In this document: positions 1 through 11,388 of the stretch, piece by piece
How the letters are laid out: each line of letters begins with the position of its first letter
Numbering within the stretch: the first letter of the stretch is position 1
DNA from: Hyphochytrium catenoides
Taxonomy: Eukaryota > Sar > Hyphochytriomycetes > Hyphochytriales > Hyphochytriaceae
Direction: 5' to 3'
DNA length: 28,290 nucleotides
Assembly (NCBI GenBank): GCA_900088475.1
Contig: FLMG01002666.1
Span: 1 to 28,290, forward strand
The notes under the pieces: generated by a model
Databases searched by the model: none
What the model was told of the DNA's origin: nothing
What the model saw: only the letters and a program-made list of their open reading frames with translations
Made by a program: the position numbers and the translations under genes

Positions 1-397
1 CTCTCTCTCTCTCTCTCTCTCTCTCCCTCTGTTTCCTCTCCTGACTGGTCTTCTCGCTTCTCTCTCTCTGCTGCCCCTACTCCGTCCTCCCTCTGTTATC
101 CCTCCTTTTGCTCTTTCCCCACTTCATTGCTCTGGTCAAACTCTCTCTCTCTCTCTCCAAAGGTATTTCTCGCTAATGCCGCACTTCCTTCGCTAGCTCG
201 CTAGCTATAGACTTTGTCTCCTTCCGTCGCTCGCTGAGATAGGGTGTTATCCCCTCCGTTCACGTCCTGGGGTCGGCCTTCATCTTCCTTCCCTTGGAGA
301 AGAGCTACACGTAGGGCTTACGCACAGACGAAGAGAAAGAAAAAGCGGTAGAGAGGAATAACAATTGCAAAAGGAGGAAGGAGCGAACAAGCCAGCG
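1..397. promoter_or_regulatory. CT-rich 5' flank and probable 5' UTR of the CLU-RCC1 gene
   Basis: No coding exon is seen here. The stretch opens with a pure CT dinucleotide run (1-25), then pyrimidine-rich DNA with further short CT runs near 140-157. It turns purine-rich from about 300 up to the first plausible start codon at 398. A leader or promoter is inferred only from position; I recognise no TATA box. Confidence 0.35.
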
Positions 398-478
398 ATG
401 GATCCCTCCCTGCGGCTGTGGAGTGAGGAGCCTCTGCTGCGGCAGGAACCTTTGGCGAAGGACTGGGAAGAATGNNNN

Positions 479-523
<45 letters not shown>

Positions 524-3500
524 CTGCCTATCTCTGTTCCCTTCCTTTGCCTAGGGCCCTGTTATGTTCGCTAATCGCTGACTACTCTCTCTGTTTCTTC
601 TTACTCTCTCTTTCCCTGCCTGTTCTCTCTCCCTGCCCTCTCTGTGTCTCTCTATCTCCTACGTTCCTCCTATAGCTATCTCTTCTTCAACGCATCTGGG
701 CACTTCTGCCTCTCCAAAGGGCTGACTCTGGTCGATGAAGAGGCGTCCTTTCCCATTCTCTATGACATCCTGCAGGTTGGCACGGTCCTGATCTTCTCAT
801 GCCTCTTCGTTTCTCCCATCTCGCCAATCCTCCTTATTGGCTGGGCTTTTCCAGCTTGTCTCTTTAGGCCTTTTCCTCCCCCTTTTTCTTGGGCTCTGTC
901 TCTCTCTCCCTCTCTGTCTCTCTCTTCCTCTCTCTCTTCCTCTCTCCCTTCCTTTCTCTCTTCCTATGTAACTTTTTAGCATCAAGGTATCCTATTTCTT
1001 AGTCTCACTCTTCCATCTGTTTCGTGCTCCGCTTCTCATCTGCGTCCTATCTCGATAAAAGCGATGTTCGGCTATAATAATTCTCACCTCGTCTCGTGGC
1101 TCTTAAGTCTCTCTCTCTCTCACTCGCATTCTGTCTCGCTCTCTGTCCATGCATTGACTGTTGACTGCTCGGTCTGCTGGACCTCAGGTCCACGATTTCC
1201 CTTCGAGCCTTGAGAGCAGCGCCGGCATCTACTGCTTCGATCTATACCTTTACGGTGAGAAACAAGGGAAAGCTGAAGGGTTCGCACAAGGTTTTACCGA
1301 AGATGAACGAGAAGGAAGAGAAGAGAAGGTCCGAACAGGAGAAGGAGACAGCACAGAGAAGTTGAGGTTGGGAAGCCCAACTCACGGTCAGGCAGTCAGT
1401 CTCTTAGAGAGCCTACAACTGCTCTATGGTAGGAGAGGCGTAAGAAAGAGTCGGGAGAATATAGACTGTCTTCTCTTTCCTCATAGTCACTGCTCTTCTG
1501 GCTTTGTCTTTTCCTCTCTTCTGTTGAGGTGTCTGGGATTCCTAGGTGCGATTATATCTTCACAATCATCTGTGACTTTTCATATCAATCCTTGCCCTCT
1601 ACTTTCTTCATATTTTCACTCTCTTTATTCTTCACTCTCTTTCCTTCTTTCTCTTCTCTCGAGACTTTCTTTCTTCTAGTATGTCTCTATCCAGTCTACT
1701 GGCTCTCTCTCAACCAAATGAACTTCTTATTTCCTGCCTGCCTAGAGTCTAACGGATACGGAAGGCGAAAGTGGAAAGAGGACCTCCGAAGGGCGAGCGA
1801 GAACCCGATGGCGCAACCGGTGGGCTCCCTCCCTTTTTTCTTCTTTGTCTCTGTCCGCTTTCGAAATGTTGTCTCTACGATGTCTTCTCTCTCAGCCATG
1901 CAGACGTCCTTTCGCTCAGTCCTGAAGCCTCCTCACTAGCTCCCTACAGCAGTGTCCGTCGCCATGGTAGCTCCTGGTTACCCTTGTTAAGTTCAGCCTA
2001 CAACTTGGCTCCTTTATCTGAACCCATTGTCTCGTCCACCTTCGTTTTAACTCTTTCTCTGCTTCATCACAAATGCATTCGGCACGCTTAAGCCCTCAGT
2101 GTGGCTCTCTCTTCTGGGCTGGAGAGACTGGATGGAGGAGTGGAACCTGCACTACCTGTGAGCACGATTATTAGATAGAGAGAGTTTCCTTTCCTGGGAC
2201 TTGGTTGCTTCATGTGAAAGTTATGTCGTCCTTGCGCTTTGAAAAGTTGCTACGCTGTTTTTGTCGTCGCACTCTTTACCCTATTCGGTCTCTCCATGAT
2301 CGACATTTGCCCTTCTTCCTCTCATCGCAAGATCTGTGCCATCGATCTCTACCTCGTGCTACCATTCTATCATCGCCTTCTCCAGTGGAGATAAAGGTGT
2401 GTGACCATGATTCTGATCGCAGACCACCGTTTGCAAGAAAGAACATCGCCGATGAGAGTTCGGAGAAGCATGACGAGATAAGCGGAAGCAAAGATGTTTC
2501 TTCCCCGCCGATGAGACTACAGCGCTTGTTGGAGGTTAGACTGCCGTCCAGAAAGCTCAGAGAACTGTTGAGTGGCTTTGCCGGCTGCCATGACTCTTCA
2601 CCTCATGTTCTCTCATGTCCCTGACCACGCTCTTGCGCTTTAAAAGTCCATGGCTGTCTCATATTCAGTGAGCCCTACTCTTTTGACAAGCTCCCTCTTT
2701 CGTCCTCCTCGCTCTCTGATGTCACACTCTCCTTCCATTGTTCCACACTCCCGCCTGCTTCCCACTTTGATGTCCAATCTGCCTCCATCTCCAAATGTTT
2801 TGTCTGGTCTCTTCCCCTCTCCTATCCGTGGAGGCAATGCTTTTGCTTATGCTTTGTGCGTCCACTACCATGCTCTAATTGCTCTAATCGGCTCGTCCTC
2901 CTACTTTTGGCGCTTTAGATTTGGAAGGAGTTCCGCCAGTTATCGTCCTTTGCCGTCCAACTTGTCCATGCTTACAGCGAACACTATGCAGTCAAACAGG
3001 GGTCAGACAGCTGCGTCTCTTTAATCTCTCGGTTCCCGATGTGTCAGTCGTACTCACCATTGACACACGACGTTGACTTAACTTCTGAGCACGGATGGGC
3101 ATCCTACTTGCTCATCTATCTACTGTCCTGCTAATTCTCTCTGTTCCTATGTGTCGAGCTGAAGCATAGTCTTTCTAGGGAAGAGCCCCTCTGGCTTCGC
3201 CAGTGCTATGGAAATGAGGAGGCCAAGTACTTCTCTGTTCTAGGTCTTTGGGTTATTCTTCCCGGAGATAATTGGAAGCTGCAGAAGCAAACTGAGCAGA
3301 CAAATAGAGTGACAGACGACATACTTTCCCTATTCTCCCTCCTTTCTTTTCCTTCTGCAGACACAGAAAGAGAAATAAGTGACGGAGAAGATCTTACCAA
3401 CAATCTGCTGCTGGAAAGAGTGACTGCGCCTCTCTCATGCTTAGTTCACTCCTATCATTGGACTTTCTTAGTTCTTTCCGAGTGCGTCTTTCACCAAGAC

Positions 3501-6500
3501 GAAGACGGTCAACGCAGAGAAAAGAGGATGAACGATAGAGATGGAACAAGAATAGAGATTAAGGGTGCAGAGACGGGGAAGAAGAAAAGATGGGAGGGAA
3601 CTTTGCTAAGGAGATATTCCTCGGATGGAGGGGTGCCACGCCCCACGCGTTTGTTGGAGGTTTTCTCACTTCAGTGGGTGCAGAAGTATCTTACAGACGC
3701 GTCCAGAACTTTTGCCGACACCAGTGCTTTGCAAGGAATGGAAGTTCGGAGGTGGGAAGGAACTGGCTCTGTAGCTTGTTGGCTTGCCCTTTAGATTCCT
3801 CTTCATTCTGCCACTAATGGCCCCTCCTGTGCCTGTCTGCCCCGCAATATGACTTTGTCTATTTAATCCAGTCACTTCTGGTGAGAGCATGCTAACCAAT
3901 CTCCTTCCTATGTCGTCTCTCCATGCCTCAGACTCGTCCGACCCCCATCCTTCTGTCTTCTTCCTTCTCACTTCCTGCTCCTTATGGATCATTCGGTCTC
4001 TTCTCCGCCGCATGTTCTTATTGAAATACCTGCAGATGAGAGCAAGGCCATCAGGGTGAGGACCCATCGATATATCAACACATTCAGCTTGCTCTCTCTT
4101 ATCTTCCCCTGTGATAAGCGATAGGGCTTTCTGTAGTGAATGTCTTTCTATTTGGTTCCTTCTCATCTGCGGCATAGAGTACCTCTGTACGCTTCGGATG
4201 TGCATAAGGTCCAAAGGACTTGCCAATACTGGTGATTATTCTGTCAAGCTCTAGAATTCTCCTACTTTTTAATGCTACTCTTGGTCTTTTTGATGACCTA
4301 TTGTTGGCTTCATTCTGTCATTCAAGCCGTCGCTCTCTCCTGTTTTAACTCTCTCGAATCCTTCTATTCCCGGATGGGTCTTCCTCACGTCCTCCTCGCT
4401 CATATCTTGCGGCCCAAGGTCGTTGGGAATAAACAGCCGAGCTCAATTAAAGGCACAGTCATTGGATACTTATGGCACCTTGATGTCTGCTGCAAAAAGC
4501 TTCAGCCCATCTTTCCATTCTCAGCGACAGAGAAAGAGCGAATGAACAAGCGAGCTTCATGTCTGATGGGAGAGAAGGTGGAAGGTGATGTCGTCCTTTA
4601 TCGTGTGTCTTTCAAGCAGAAGCCTCCACCCTTCAGAGTACGGTCAGAAAGGGTCCGAAGCCTTCTGTAAGTACAGCTCACGATGTCCTCTCCCTCGCTC
4701 CCGCCCTCTCCTAGTGTATCTCCTTCTTCTTTTAGGCTCGTGTTTCTCTTCCTCCCTTGTCATCGAAGAGATCGTCGTCTGCACTGCAGCGCCACTACAT
4801 ACTTTGCATCCACGTTCTACTCGTTATTCACTGACGGGGAGGCTGGATTTCCGTTGCAGGAACAGGGATGATAAGTCTTCGGAATCGTCCAGGGTGAGTG
4901 AGTGTCCTCTCGCTGCTTCAAGAACTCATTCTCTCTTCTCTCATCTTTGTCATCCACTTTCGCCTGTTTGAGTCTCTAGGGATCAGATCATTGTACTTTT
5001 TGGCCCCCTCCGTTTGTCTATCGATGACCGCCGCTCCCTGCCATTGACTGTCCCCTTACTAACATTCCGTCACCCCTTCCTAACAGACCTTTTCTCCGTT
5101 TAGAGATTCAGACATCAAGTCCTTCTGCTCTAGTCTCAGCAGCCAGTTGGACCAAAGGAGCATGAAAGGGGCAAGAGGGCCTGGAGCGACGGAATGTGTA
5201 GCTGTGAGGGGTGGAAGACGAAAGAAGGTTGTCTTGCACTCTCGCCACCTTTCCTCTCTAATGCATGAGGCTGGGATTAACCTCAGATATCTCCCAGTCA
5301 TAATACAAGCACTGCAGGTAGGGCGAGGAGGAATCTTTCATTCGGTTCGGTTCACGCTTCTTCTTTCTTCATGTTTGGGGCGGCCCACATTCGGTCTCAC
5401 TTCTTCGTTTGAGGGCCTCGCACCTGCTATTCACCTAACTCATTCTCTCTCTATATTGAGTTGACAAATTTATCCTCGCCAGGTTTATATCCTATCTCTG
5501 TTGCTCCTCGTCAGGGTAACTGATGACTTTCTTCCAAGCATTGACTTCTCACCTCTCGCAGTGCTCGTCACCTTTCTGTTGTAGAAGTGCACGCCCTCTC
5601 TTAGCTCTTGCAACTGCCTCGAAAATGATCTTAGAATCGTCTCTCCCTCTCCCTCAGCCGTTGCAGCAGAGTGCAGTCCGAGCAATGGCGGAGGCTGAGC
5701 TCATAGGGAGGCTGGCAAAGGTTAGCCCCGCGCACGATTCGTCTTCGCTTTTAATCCGCCGGTCTCTTCAGGCGTCTGGGCTCCTCTTTCATTTCTCTTT
5801 TTAGCTTTCCTACCCAAGCAAGGACTTGTTCTGTACCCTCCCTTACGAATTACTTATGCTAGTGCCTCTTCTAACGGAAATCTAGTTTCATGCATCACTC
5901 TGCTTGTTCTCACTGTCCCTCTCCACTCTCGAACGCAGCATCTCCTCAAGGACTACCTCATTCACAGGACACGCCTTTCCCTCTCTAATCTTCCATCATC
6001 ATCACAATTGAAGACGCAGATTCTCCTCCCACTTGTTAATGGCATTGTTCACCAGAAAAAGCCGCCTTTTGACTTGCAGAGGCAGGATCGTGTACTCCGG
6101 TACGCGGATCCGTACAGAGGAGCCTGCGTGCTCCTGAGTCCAAGGAGGAAGAGAAGACAAGAGGAAGGGGAAGGCTTAGTGGAAGACAAGGAAGTGGGAG
6201 AGGCGGCCACCCAATTTTGGGAGACAGACCGCCTAGCTGGCTTAACAGCGGGTGCCTTCTTTGTCACTTTAGAAGGTAAGCAGTTATCAAGCATGGAGAG
6301 GAACGGGTTTGCTAAATCTGGGGACACTCTCTCATACTTCGCGTCTATGTGTGCTGGAGCTGCTTCCTTTTCCTTAACAAGCAATAGATGGCTTGTCCAA
6401 ACGTGTATTAGGCGATGTCCATGTTCCACTGCGAGCGGCTAATGATGTCGATCCTTGCTCTGTTCTCTCTTCTACGTCTGCGTCAATGAATTCGGCTCTC

Positions 6501-9500
6501 AGACGAGATCCAAGATTCCGCTCTCTCCTTTATGAAGGAAGTAGGAACGACATTGCACCCTCTACAGCTCCTTCCAGTGATATCCAGCCAACTCTCTTTA
6601 ACTTTCTCGGTGTCCTTTCTGAGAGAAAGTCAAGAAGAAGGCTGCCTCCTTCGCCCGCTTGCAGAGAGTGATATTGAAGACTGGCAGTGTCAAAGACTGG
6701 GGAGGACCTCAGATGTGTGTGGAGATACCAAACACCGCTGGATGATCGCGGAACTGAAGAAGTCAATCCAAGTAAAGACTTCGCCTCGTGAAGAGTAAGC
6801 TGTGACTTTCTGCTTTCGTGCATCTGTTACCCTTTTTGATCCCTCTCTATCTGTATATCTCTATCTGGAGCGTGTGACACAGGGTGGTGTTGGCCCTTCG
6901 ATCTCTTGGCTTGTGCACCTATCCTGTTTGTTCGTCACCGCCGTTTCCTATGTGTGCGCTTTTCCTTCCTTAGATCTTATACACCTCCTTCCGTGGTGTG
7001 GCACCCTCAACGTGGTTGAAAGTGTACCGGGCTATTCTACTGACGTGGACCCCTCCACACTTTTCCTTGTTCCGTCTCGCATACTCTCAATGTCAGAGCA
7101 TTGAAGCGCTACGATCAATTGAGCTCCCTTATATTTGATCCTGTCCGCCGATCAAGAGAAAAGGTAGAGACAGCTGTATCATTGGCCAAAGAATGGCTGG
7201 AAATAGCCACAGCTCAAGCCATGTAAGTCTAAAGGGACGGAGCCGTCACAGAGCTGCGAATGGTAGGGAAGCCCACGTGTACGAAGGTGAATCAGAATGA
7301 GAGAGTACACCTAAAGGGAGATGGAAGAAGTTAGGCCACTCCAGAAGAGCCGGATTACTTGTCCAGGACCGGATGTTGGAGTAAATGTCAGGCGACAATC
7401 CTGCTTTAACTTTTGACTACCCTGTTTCTCAGGGGACAGAACTATCAAGACTGCCTTCTGTCAGCCCACAGAGCCTCCAGAGAGCTTAAAGGTAAAATGG
7501 CGTGCGAAGTTAGAAGCGAAATAAAGAGAGGCACATAAGAGTGGAAAAGTATTGTGGGGGGGATCATTAAAAGCAGACCAAAGACACCGAGAGGGCATCA
7601 GAGTGCCATCCGATCGCTAAACGCGGCACTTAAAGAAGTATCAATTTGTTTAGCAGGCTCAGGAGAGTTAGAGACCTTCGTGCCAGCAGAGATCGTGCTG
7701 AGCTGTCTCATCTTATGCGCTCTCTCTATGGAAGAACTTCGCTTTGGTCTGGATAGTGTTCAGGTAGGGATCCCAGCGCTCGTTGGCTGCATTTCATTTA
7801 TTTGTGTAGCTTTTGATGGCTCTTCTAATGCTTGTGTGTGCCACCTTTAGACGCTGTACGAAGAGGTACTTCGTCTGGTGCTGGTTCTCGCAAGGTGGGC
7901 GACGTCGTGTCCAAGCTCTGATTCCCCAGCAGCTTCTTGGCCTGTATTTATGCCAGATCACTTCTCTTTCTTTGTGCCCTACCCTTCTCCCTAGGACTCT
8001 ATCTGATTCGTAGCCCTCTTGATGATCACACGTCTCTCAGCTATTATCAGCTACTCTTCCTCTTGTTTTCGCTCCTTTTCACCGGTGGTACTCTTCTTTC
8101 TGATCTAACATATTGGTCTCATGTACTCTTGGGACTGTTCCTGCTGCGCTAGCTACTCCCCTGATGGAGAGTCGCTGGAAATCTTCAGCAGTAGCCTACT
8201 AGGCCCATTAGTCATAAGACGGCTGACTGATCTGAATGAGCGAAGAAGAAGAATAGGATCCGATGCCCGAGAGAGCGGGAGGGATGACCCCTTGATGTAT
8301 GTCAAGGAGGAAGATGAGCTACGTTGGGCGCAAAGAAATCGTTGGCTCCGCCACATCCTTCGCACGAAGTTCTCCCCTGCCCCTCTGGCTGTCGTAGATG
8401 AGCAAATAGTTAACGGAGAGGGCATGCCTGAGAGTTATCTCCTTCTTTCTCTTCCTCCTGCTGTCCTTTACGGCCTTCTTCGCCCACCGCTTTCAGGATT
8501 GACACTCTCCAGTAAGGCGCTTGACGTAATGGATATATCGGGGGATACTGGGAGTAGCGATGGCAGCGATGACGCATCGAAAGTAGTTCCTTCTCCAAGG
8601 ACGGGAGGACTGGCAGTACCACCTTCCTATGTAAATGGACAGGTTTTTGTGGCTGGACTCTTAGCTGGAAAGGGGTTGGAGAGCCAGCAGGGAGACGAGC
8701 CAATTAGACCAGCTAAACGCGAGGGAGCAGGAGGCAATGAGGAGTGCACGAGCTATTATCGACACTATCGCCCCCTCTCTCTCCCACCAAAAGTTGTGAT
8801 CTGGCAAGTAGCCTGCGGATACCGCCACAGCGCACTTCTCTCCACCCAGGGTGTTCTGCTCACCTTCGGACATGGAGAGTGCGGTAGACTGGGACATGGG
8901 ACGGAGGAGAACCTCTGGCAACCTGAGGTGTTGAGGTTCTTCTTGGAGAAGGAAATCCGAGTAGGGAAAGGTCGCTTCTTGCCCTGATCCGACTTTTAGA
9001 TCTGCACTTAGTATTACTTACCTCTATCTCTGCCTTTATTCTCTACCTCTAGTTGATCATAATCCACAGAAGCCTGATGTCTCTTCCTCAGATCTCCTGG
9101 GTGTCTTGCGGTAGGGAGCACACGATGGCTATCACTTCGGAGGGTAAGGCAAGCGTTTCCATACTTCCTCGCTGACACTGTTTCTCTCAAGTGCTGTCTC
9201 TCTTGGTTGCATGCTCTTTCTTTGATCACTTGGTGCTCAGACAAAGCTCTATGCGTCCTATCTGTGCCTTGATCTCCTTCCTCCTGACCCGATCCTTTCC
9301 GCTTATCCGATCACATCGGCTGGTCACTTCTCCTCTAGTAAGAGATATTATCGGTGTGATGTGTCCTCTTGTCCGGGGAGCTCTTCCTTGTTGATGTTCT
9401 TTGTCTAAACTATATCTAGCTCTCAACTTTGCTTTCTCGGTCGCATTAAGGCAAACTCTACGGCTGGGGCTGGGGTGAAGCTGGTCGTCTGAGCTTGGGT

Positions 9501-11188
9501 GACGCTGCCAAAGTGCTTGTACCGAGAGAGGTAGAGTGAACAAGACTTGACTCTCTCTCTCTCTCTTTCCCTATTATACTACTTGTCCCTCCCTTCATAA
9601 CTTGTGGGATCTCGGAAAGATCGGGCGAATCCTTGAATCCTACCTCGTGGAGATCACGACTCTACCGCTTACACTTGTCCCTTGTTGTCTTACCGATAAG
9701 GTGAATCCCTCCCAGCGAGGAGGCGGTGGGATTGGGGAGCGGTTCATAGCAGTCGCCTGTGGTCGAGAGCACTCGCTACTTCTCACGGCCACAGGTCGAG
9801 TGCTTAGCTGTGGGGCTGGAGATTTGGGCCGATTGGGACTAGGAAGCACGAAAGATTCACTTTACATGGCCAGAGTGAAGGGTCAGCTGCTTTCAGAGAG
9901 AGTAGTCTCTGTTTCTGCTGGGGAGGTCCACTCTGCCGCGCTTTCGGCCAGGGGTGCCATCTTTACCTGGGGATACGGAGGTTCAGGCGCACTTGGTCAT
10001 GGCAATGAGAAGAACCAACTTGAGCCAAAGCAGGTTCTTGGATTGCTAGGGATGACAGGAGGTATAGTGACAAAAGAGGAAAGAGGAAGACAGGAAGATA
10101 CCTTTGTCTCTGTCTCTTGTGGAGGTTTTCACACTATAGCAAGGACGTTGCGAGGCGAGCTCTGGAGCTGGGGCGACAACATGACAGGCCAGCTCGCGAT
10201 GGCCTCCTCGGACGGCTTTAGACAGCTTTCCAAAAGCTTGCAGCCGGTCCACTTGTTAGGACTTAAACGCGAGTTAGGAAGCCCTGTTCTGAGCGTGGGA
10301 TGTGGACATGTCACCACCGCTGTCTGTACGGAGGAGGGACGGGTAAGCCTCCTTCACTTGCTTCCCTGTAGAGACAAAGATTCCTCCTTCCATCACAGTC
10401 CTTTCAGAGATAATTCTTCCCCTGGATAACCCACCTTCGACCGCTTTTTATCTCACATCCGCTTGTCCAGCTGTACACCTGGGGAAATCCTGAGGTGGCT
10501 GATGGCCCTCAGCCATCGCTGGAAGACTTCCTGATTTCCAAACCCCTTCTCTCCAACAAGGCACATTTTAGACAAGTCCGAGCAGGTTTTGCGCAGCTTT
10601 TGGTTGGGGTTCCTTCTTTACTTTGTCGCTGCTCTGCTCTTCCACGCAGTCCCTCTCTCTTGCTTGCACTCCCTGTCTTCATTTCACAGGCGCTTGGGCT
10701 CGCTTTGCGGACCTGCTTATGTTATTGCTTCATTTGATTGCGCTAGGACAGCTTCTATATAATACTTGGACTCGTCTCTACGCCACTCCGTTTTCCGGAT
10801 TTTGGGGGACAGGGAGTGCTTGCTTGGTCTGGCCACGTACTACCTCCTTCTTCTCCTCCACGCAAAGCAGCCCGTCTTCAGATATATCATTACCCTACTT
10901 GCTGACGGGAGCTCCAATTCGCCCTTCTCATCTTTCTTTCTCTCCCTGTCAGGTGGGTACCAAACCGTGGCCTCCACAGCGGTGTATGACAGATGGCAGC
11001 GTTGTGTGGTCGACTGGAGTCAGAGCCTCCCAGAGTTTGGCAGTTTTGATCTAGATGATAGCAGCGAAGATGACGAGGAAGAAGTAGGAGGGAGCACCGT
11101 AGGATCAGCTTTTAGAAGGTTCTCCGGTCAGCGCCGCCCAAGTGGTCCTAAGCAAGGAACTGACAACGAAGAGACTCATTACTTCTAA
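398..11188 (+). CDS. CLU (clustered mitochondria)-family protein with TPR segment fused to a C-terminal RCC1 propeller; about 20 exons
   Basis: CLU/CLUH proteins are cytosolic mRNA-binding proteins that control mitochondrial distribution and expression of nuclear-encoded mitochondrial proteins; RCC1 propellers bind GTPases, chromatin or other partners. The start at 398 (MDPSLRLW) is the first ATG opening a plausible exon. Supported exons: 398-about 474 (runs into an N gap), 676-775, 1188-1254 (or to 1428), 1746-1819, 2386-2534, 2919-3001, 3179-3308, then an incompletely resolved part to 5103, then 5104-5317, 5658-5720, 5939-6275, 6503-6794, 7097-7222, 7433-7491, 7594-7763, 7851-7894, 8153-8960, 9092-9143, 9451-9530, 9620-10342, 10471-10585 and 10953-11188 (stop TAA). 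From 5105 to the stop all splice phases agree and give 1105 uninterrupted residues. The C-terminus has an acidic run (DDSSEDDEEEVGG). Two adjacent genes mis-joined by me remains possible, but no stop, polyadenylation signal or new start is needed between the halves. Confidence 0.7.
475..478. other. Assembly gap of four N bases
   Basis: Four undetermined bases sit between the end of the first coding exon (ending near AKDWEE) and a long CT run. The true length and the 5' splice site of intron 1 are therefore unknown. Confidence 0.99.
479..520 (+). repeat. CT dinucleotide microsatellite in intron 1
   Basis: About 20 uninterrupted CT units directly follow the N gap. Collapsed or polymorphic copy number would explain the gap. 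It lies in the presumed first intron of the CLU-RCC1 gene. Confidence 0.95.
676..7894 (+). other. CLU domain, CLU-central region and first TPR-like helices of the fusion gene
   Basis: Order and motifs follow human CLUH. Exon 676-775 resembles the N-terminal CLU domain. RRKWKEDLRRA (1746-1819) matches the DWNEELQ-type segment opening the CLU domain. YFSVLGLWV (3179-3308) matches the FFSLGFDV core. AQSLDTYGTL (near 4450), NEQASFMSDGREGG (near 4540-4580) and RHYILCIHVLL (near 4790) match, weakly, the AQSIIPGIL, EQSVIYGSIDFGK and GRHYILDLL blocks. LMHEAGINLRYLPVI (5104-5317) is the GINMRYLG signature. The splice at 5720/5939 joins ELIGRLAK to HLLKDYL, matching ELITRSAKHIFKTYL. DEIQDSALSFMKEV (6503-6794) matches the CLU-central helix. 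ATAQAMGQNYQDCLLSAHRA (7097-7491) matches the first TPR. Divergence is high, and the middle exons (3361-5103) are not fully resolved. Confidence 0.75.
898..962 (+). repeat. Imperfect CT-rich tract in an intron of the CLU-RCC1 gene
   Basis: Runs of CT and TC with occasional CCC or TTT between exons 676-775 and 1188-1254. It produces meaningless Ser/Leu-rich reading frames on the plus strand and Arg/Glu/Gly-rich ones on the minus strand. Confidence 0.85.
8153..11188 (+). other. RCC1 seven-bladed beta-propeller half of the fusion gene
   Basis: Exon 8153-8960 begins SYSPDGESLEIF, which continues the TPR alignment (CLUH has EHPNTIQEYMHL here). It then carries a charged linker and a Ser/Asp-rich stretch before the first propeller strand (NGQVFVAG). 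The repeat units follow: VACGYRHSALL with FGHGECGRLGHG; VSCGREHT with GWGWGEAGRLSLG; VACGREHSLLL with CGAGDLGRLGLG; VSAGEVHSAAL with WGYGGSGALGHG; VSCGGFHTIA with SWGDNMTGQLA; VGCGHVTTAV with LYTWGNPEVADG; and a final GGYQTVAS. The final half-blade would close on the first strand, as in RCC1-type propellers. Exons: 8153-8960, 9092-9143, 9451-9530, 9620-10342, 10471-10585, 10953-11188. No arginine finger or chromatin-binding tail is identifiable; the ligand is unknown. Confidence 0.95.
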
Positions 11189-11388
11189 GTGACAATAATA
11201 CTAGTCAGCCTGCCTGCCCGTTGTTGCTGTTTGATTATGATCAATCCAATAGCTACGAAGAGGTTTGAGCAAGCCCACGCTCAAATGCGAGTCATGGTAG
11301 GCCGCTCTGCTCAGACCGTAAAGGGCTAGGAGCAACAAGAGGAAGAAAAGTATCTACTGACTAAGAAAGGCGTCAAATTAGGCGGCCC
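11189..11388. other. Short convergent intergenic spacer
   Basis: About 200 bases separate the stop of the CLU-RCC1 gene (plus) from the stop of the acyltransferase gene (minus). No gene is seen. Both 3' UTRs must lie here or overlap; I see no clear AATAAA in either direction. Confidence 0.6.

Noticed and set aside
3666-4226. 186-codon minus-strand frame inside the CLU gene
   Set aside because: It is antisense to the CLU region, shows no family motif, and lacks the intron or codon pattern of neighbouring minus-strand genes.
8121-8987. 288-codon frame as a stand-alone gene start for the RCC1 protein
   Set aside because: Its beginning lies in intron sequence before the acceptor at 8152; the phase-2 join from exon 7851-7894 continues the TPR alignment, so it is better read as an internal exon.
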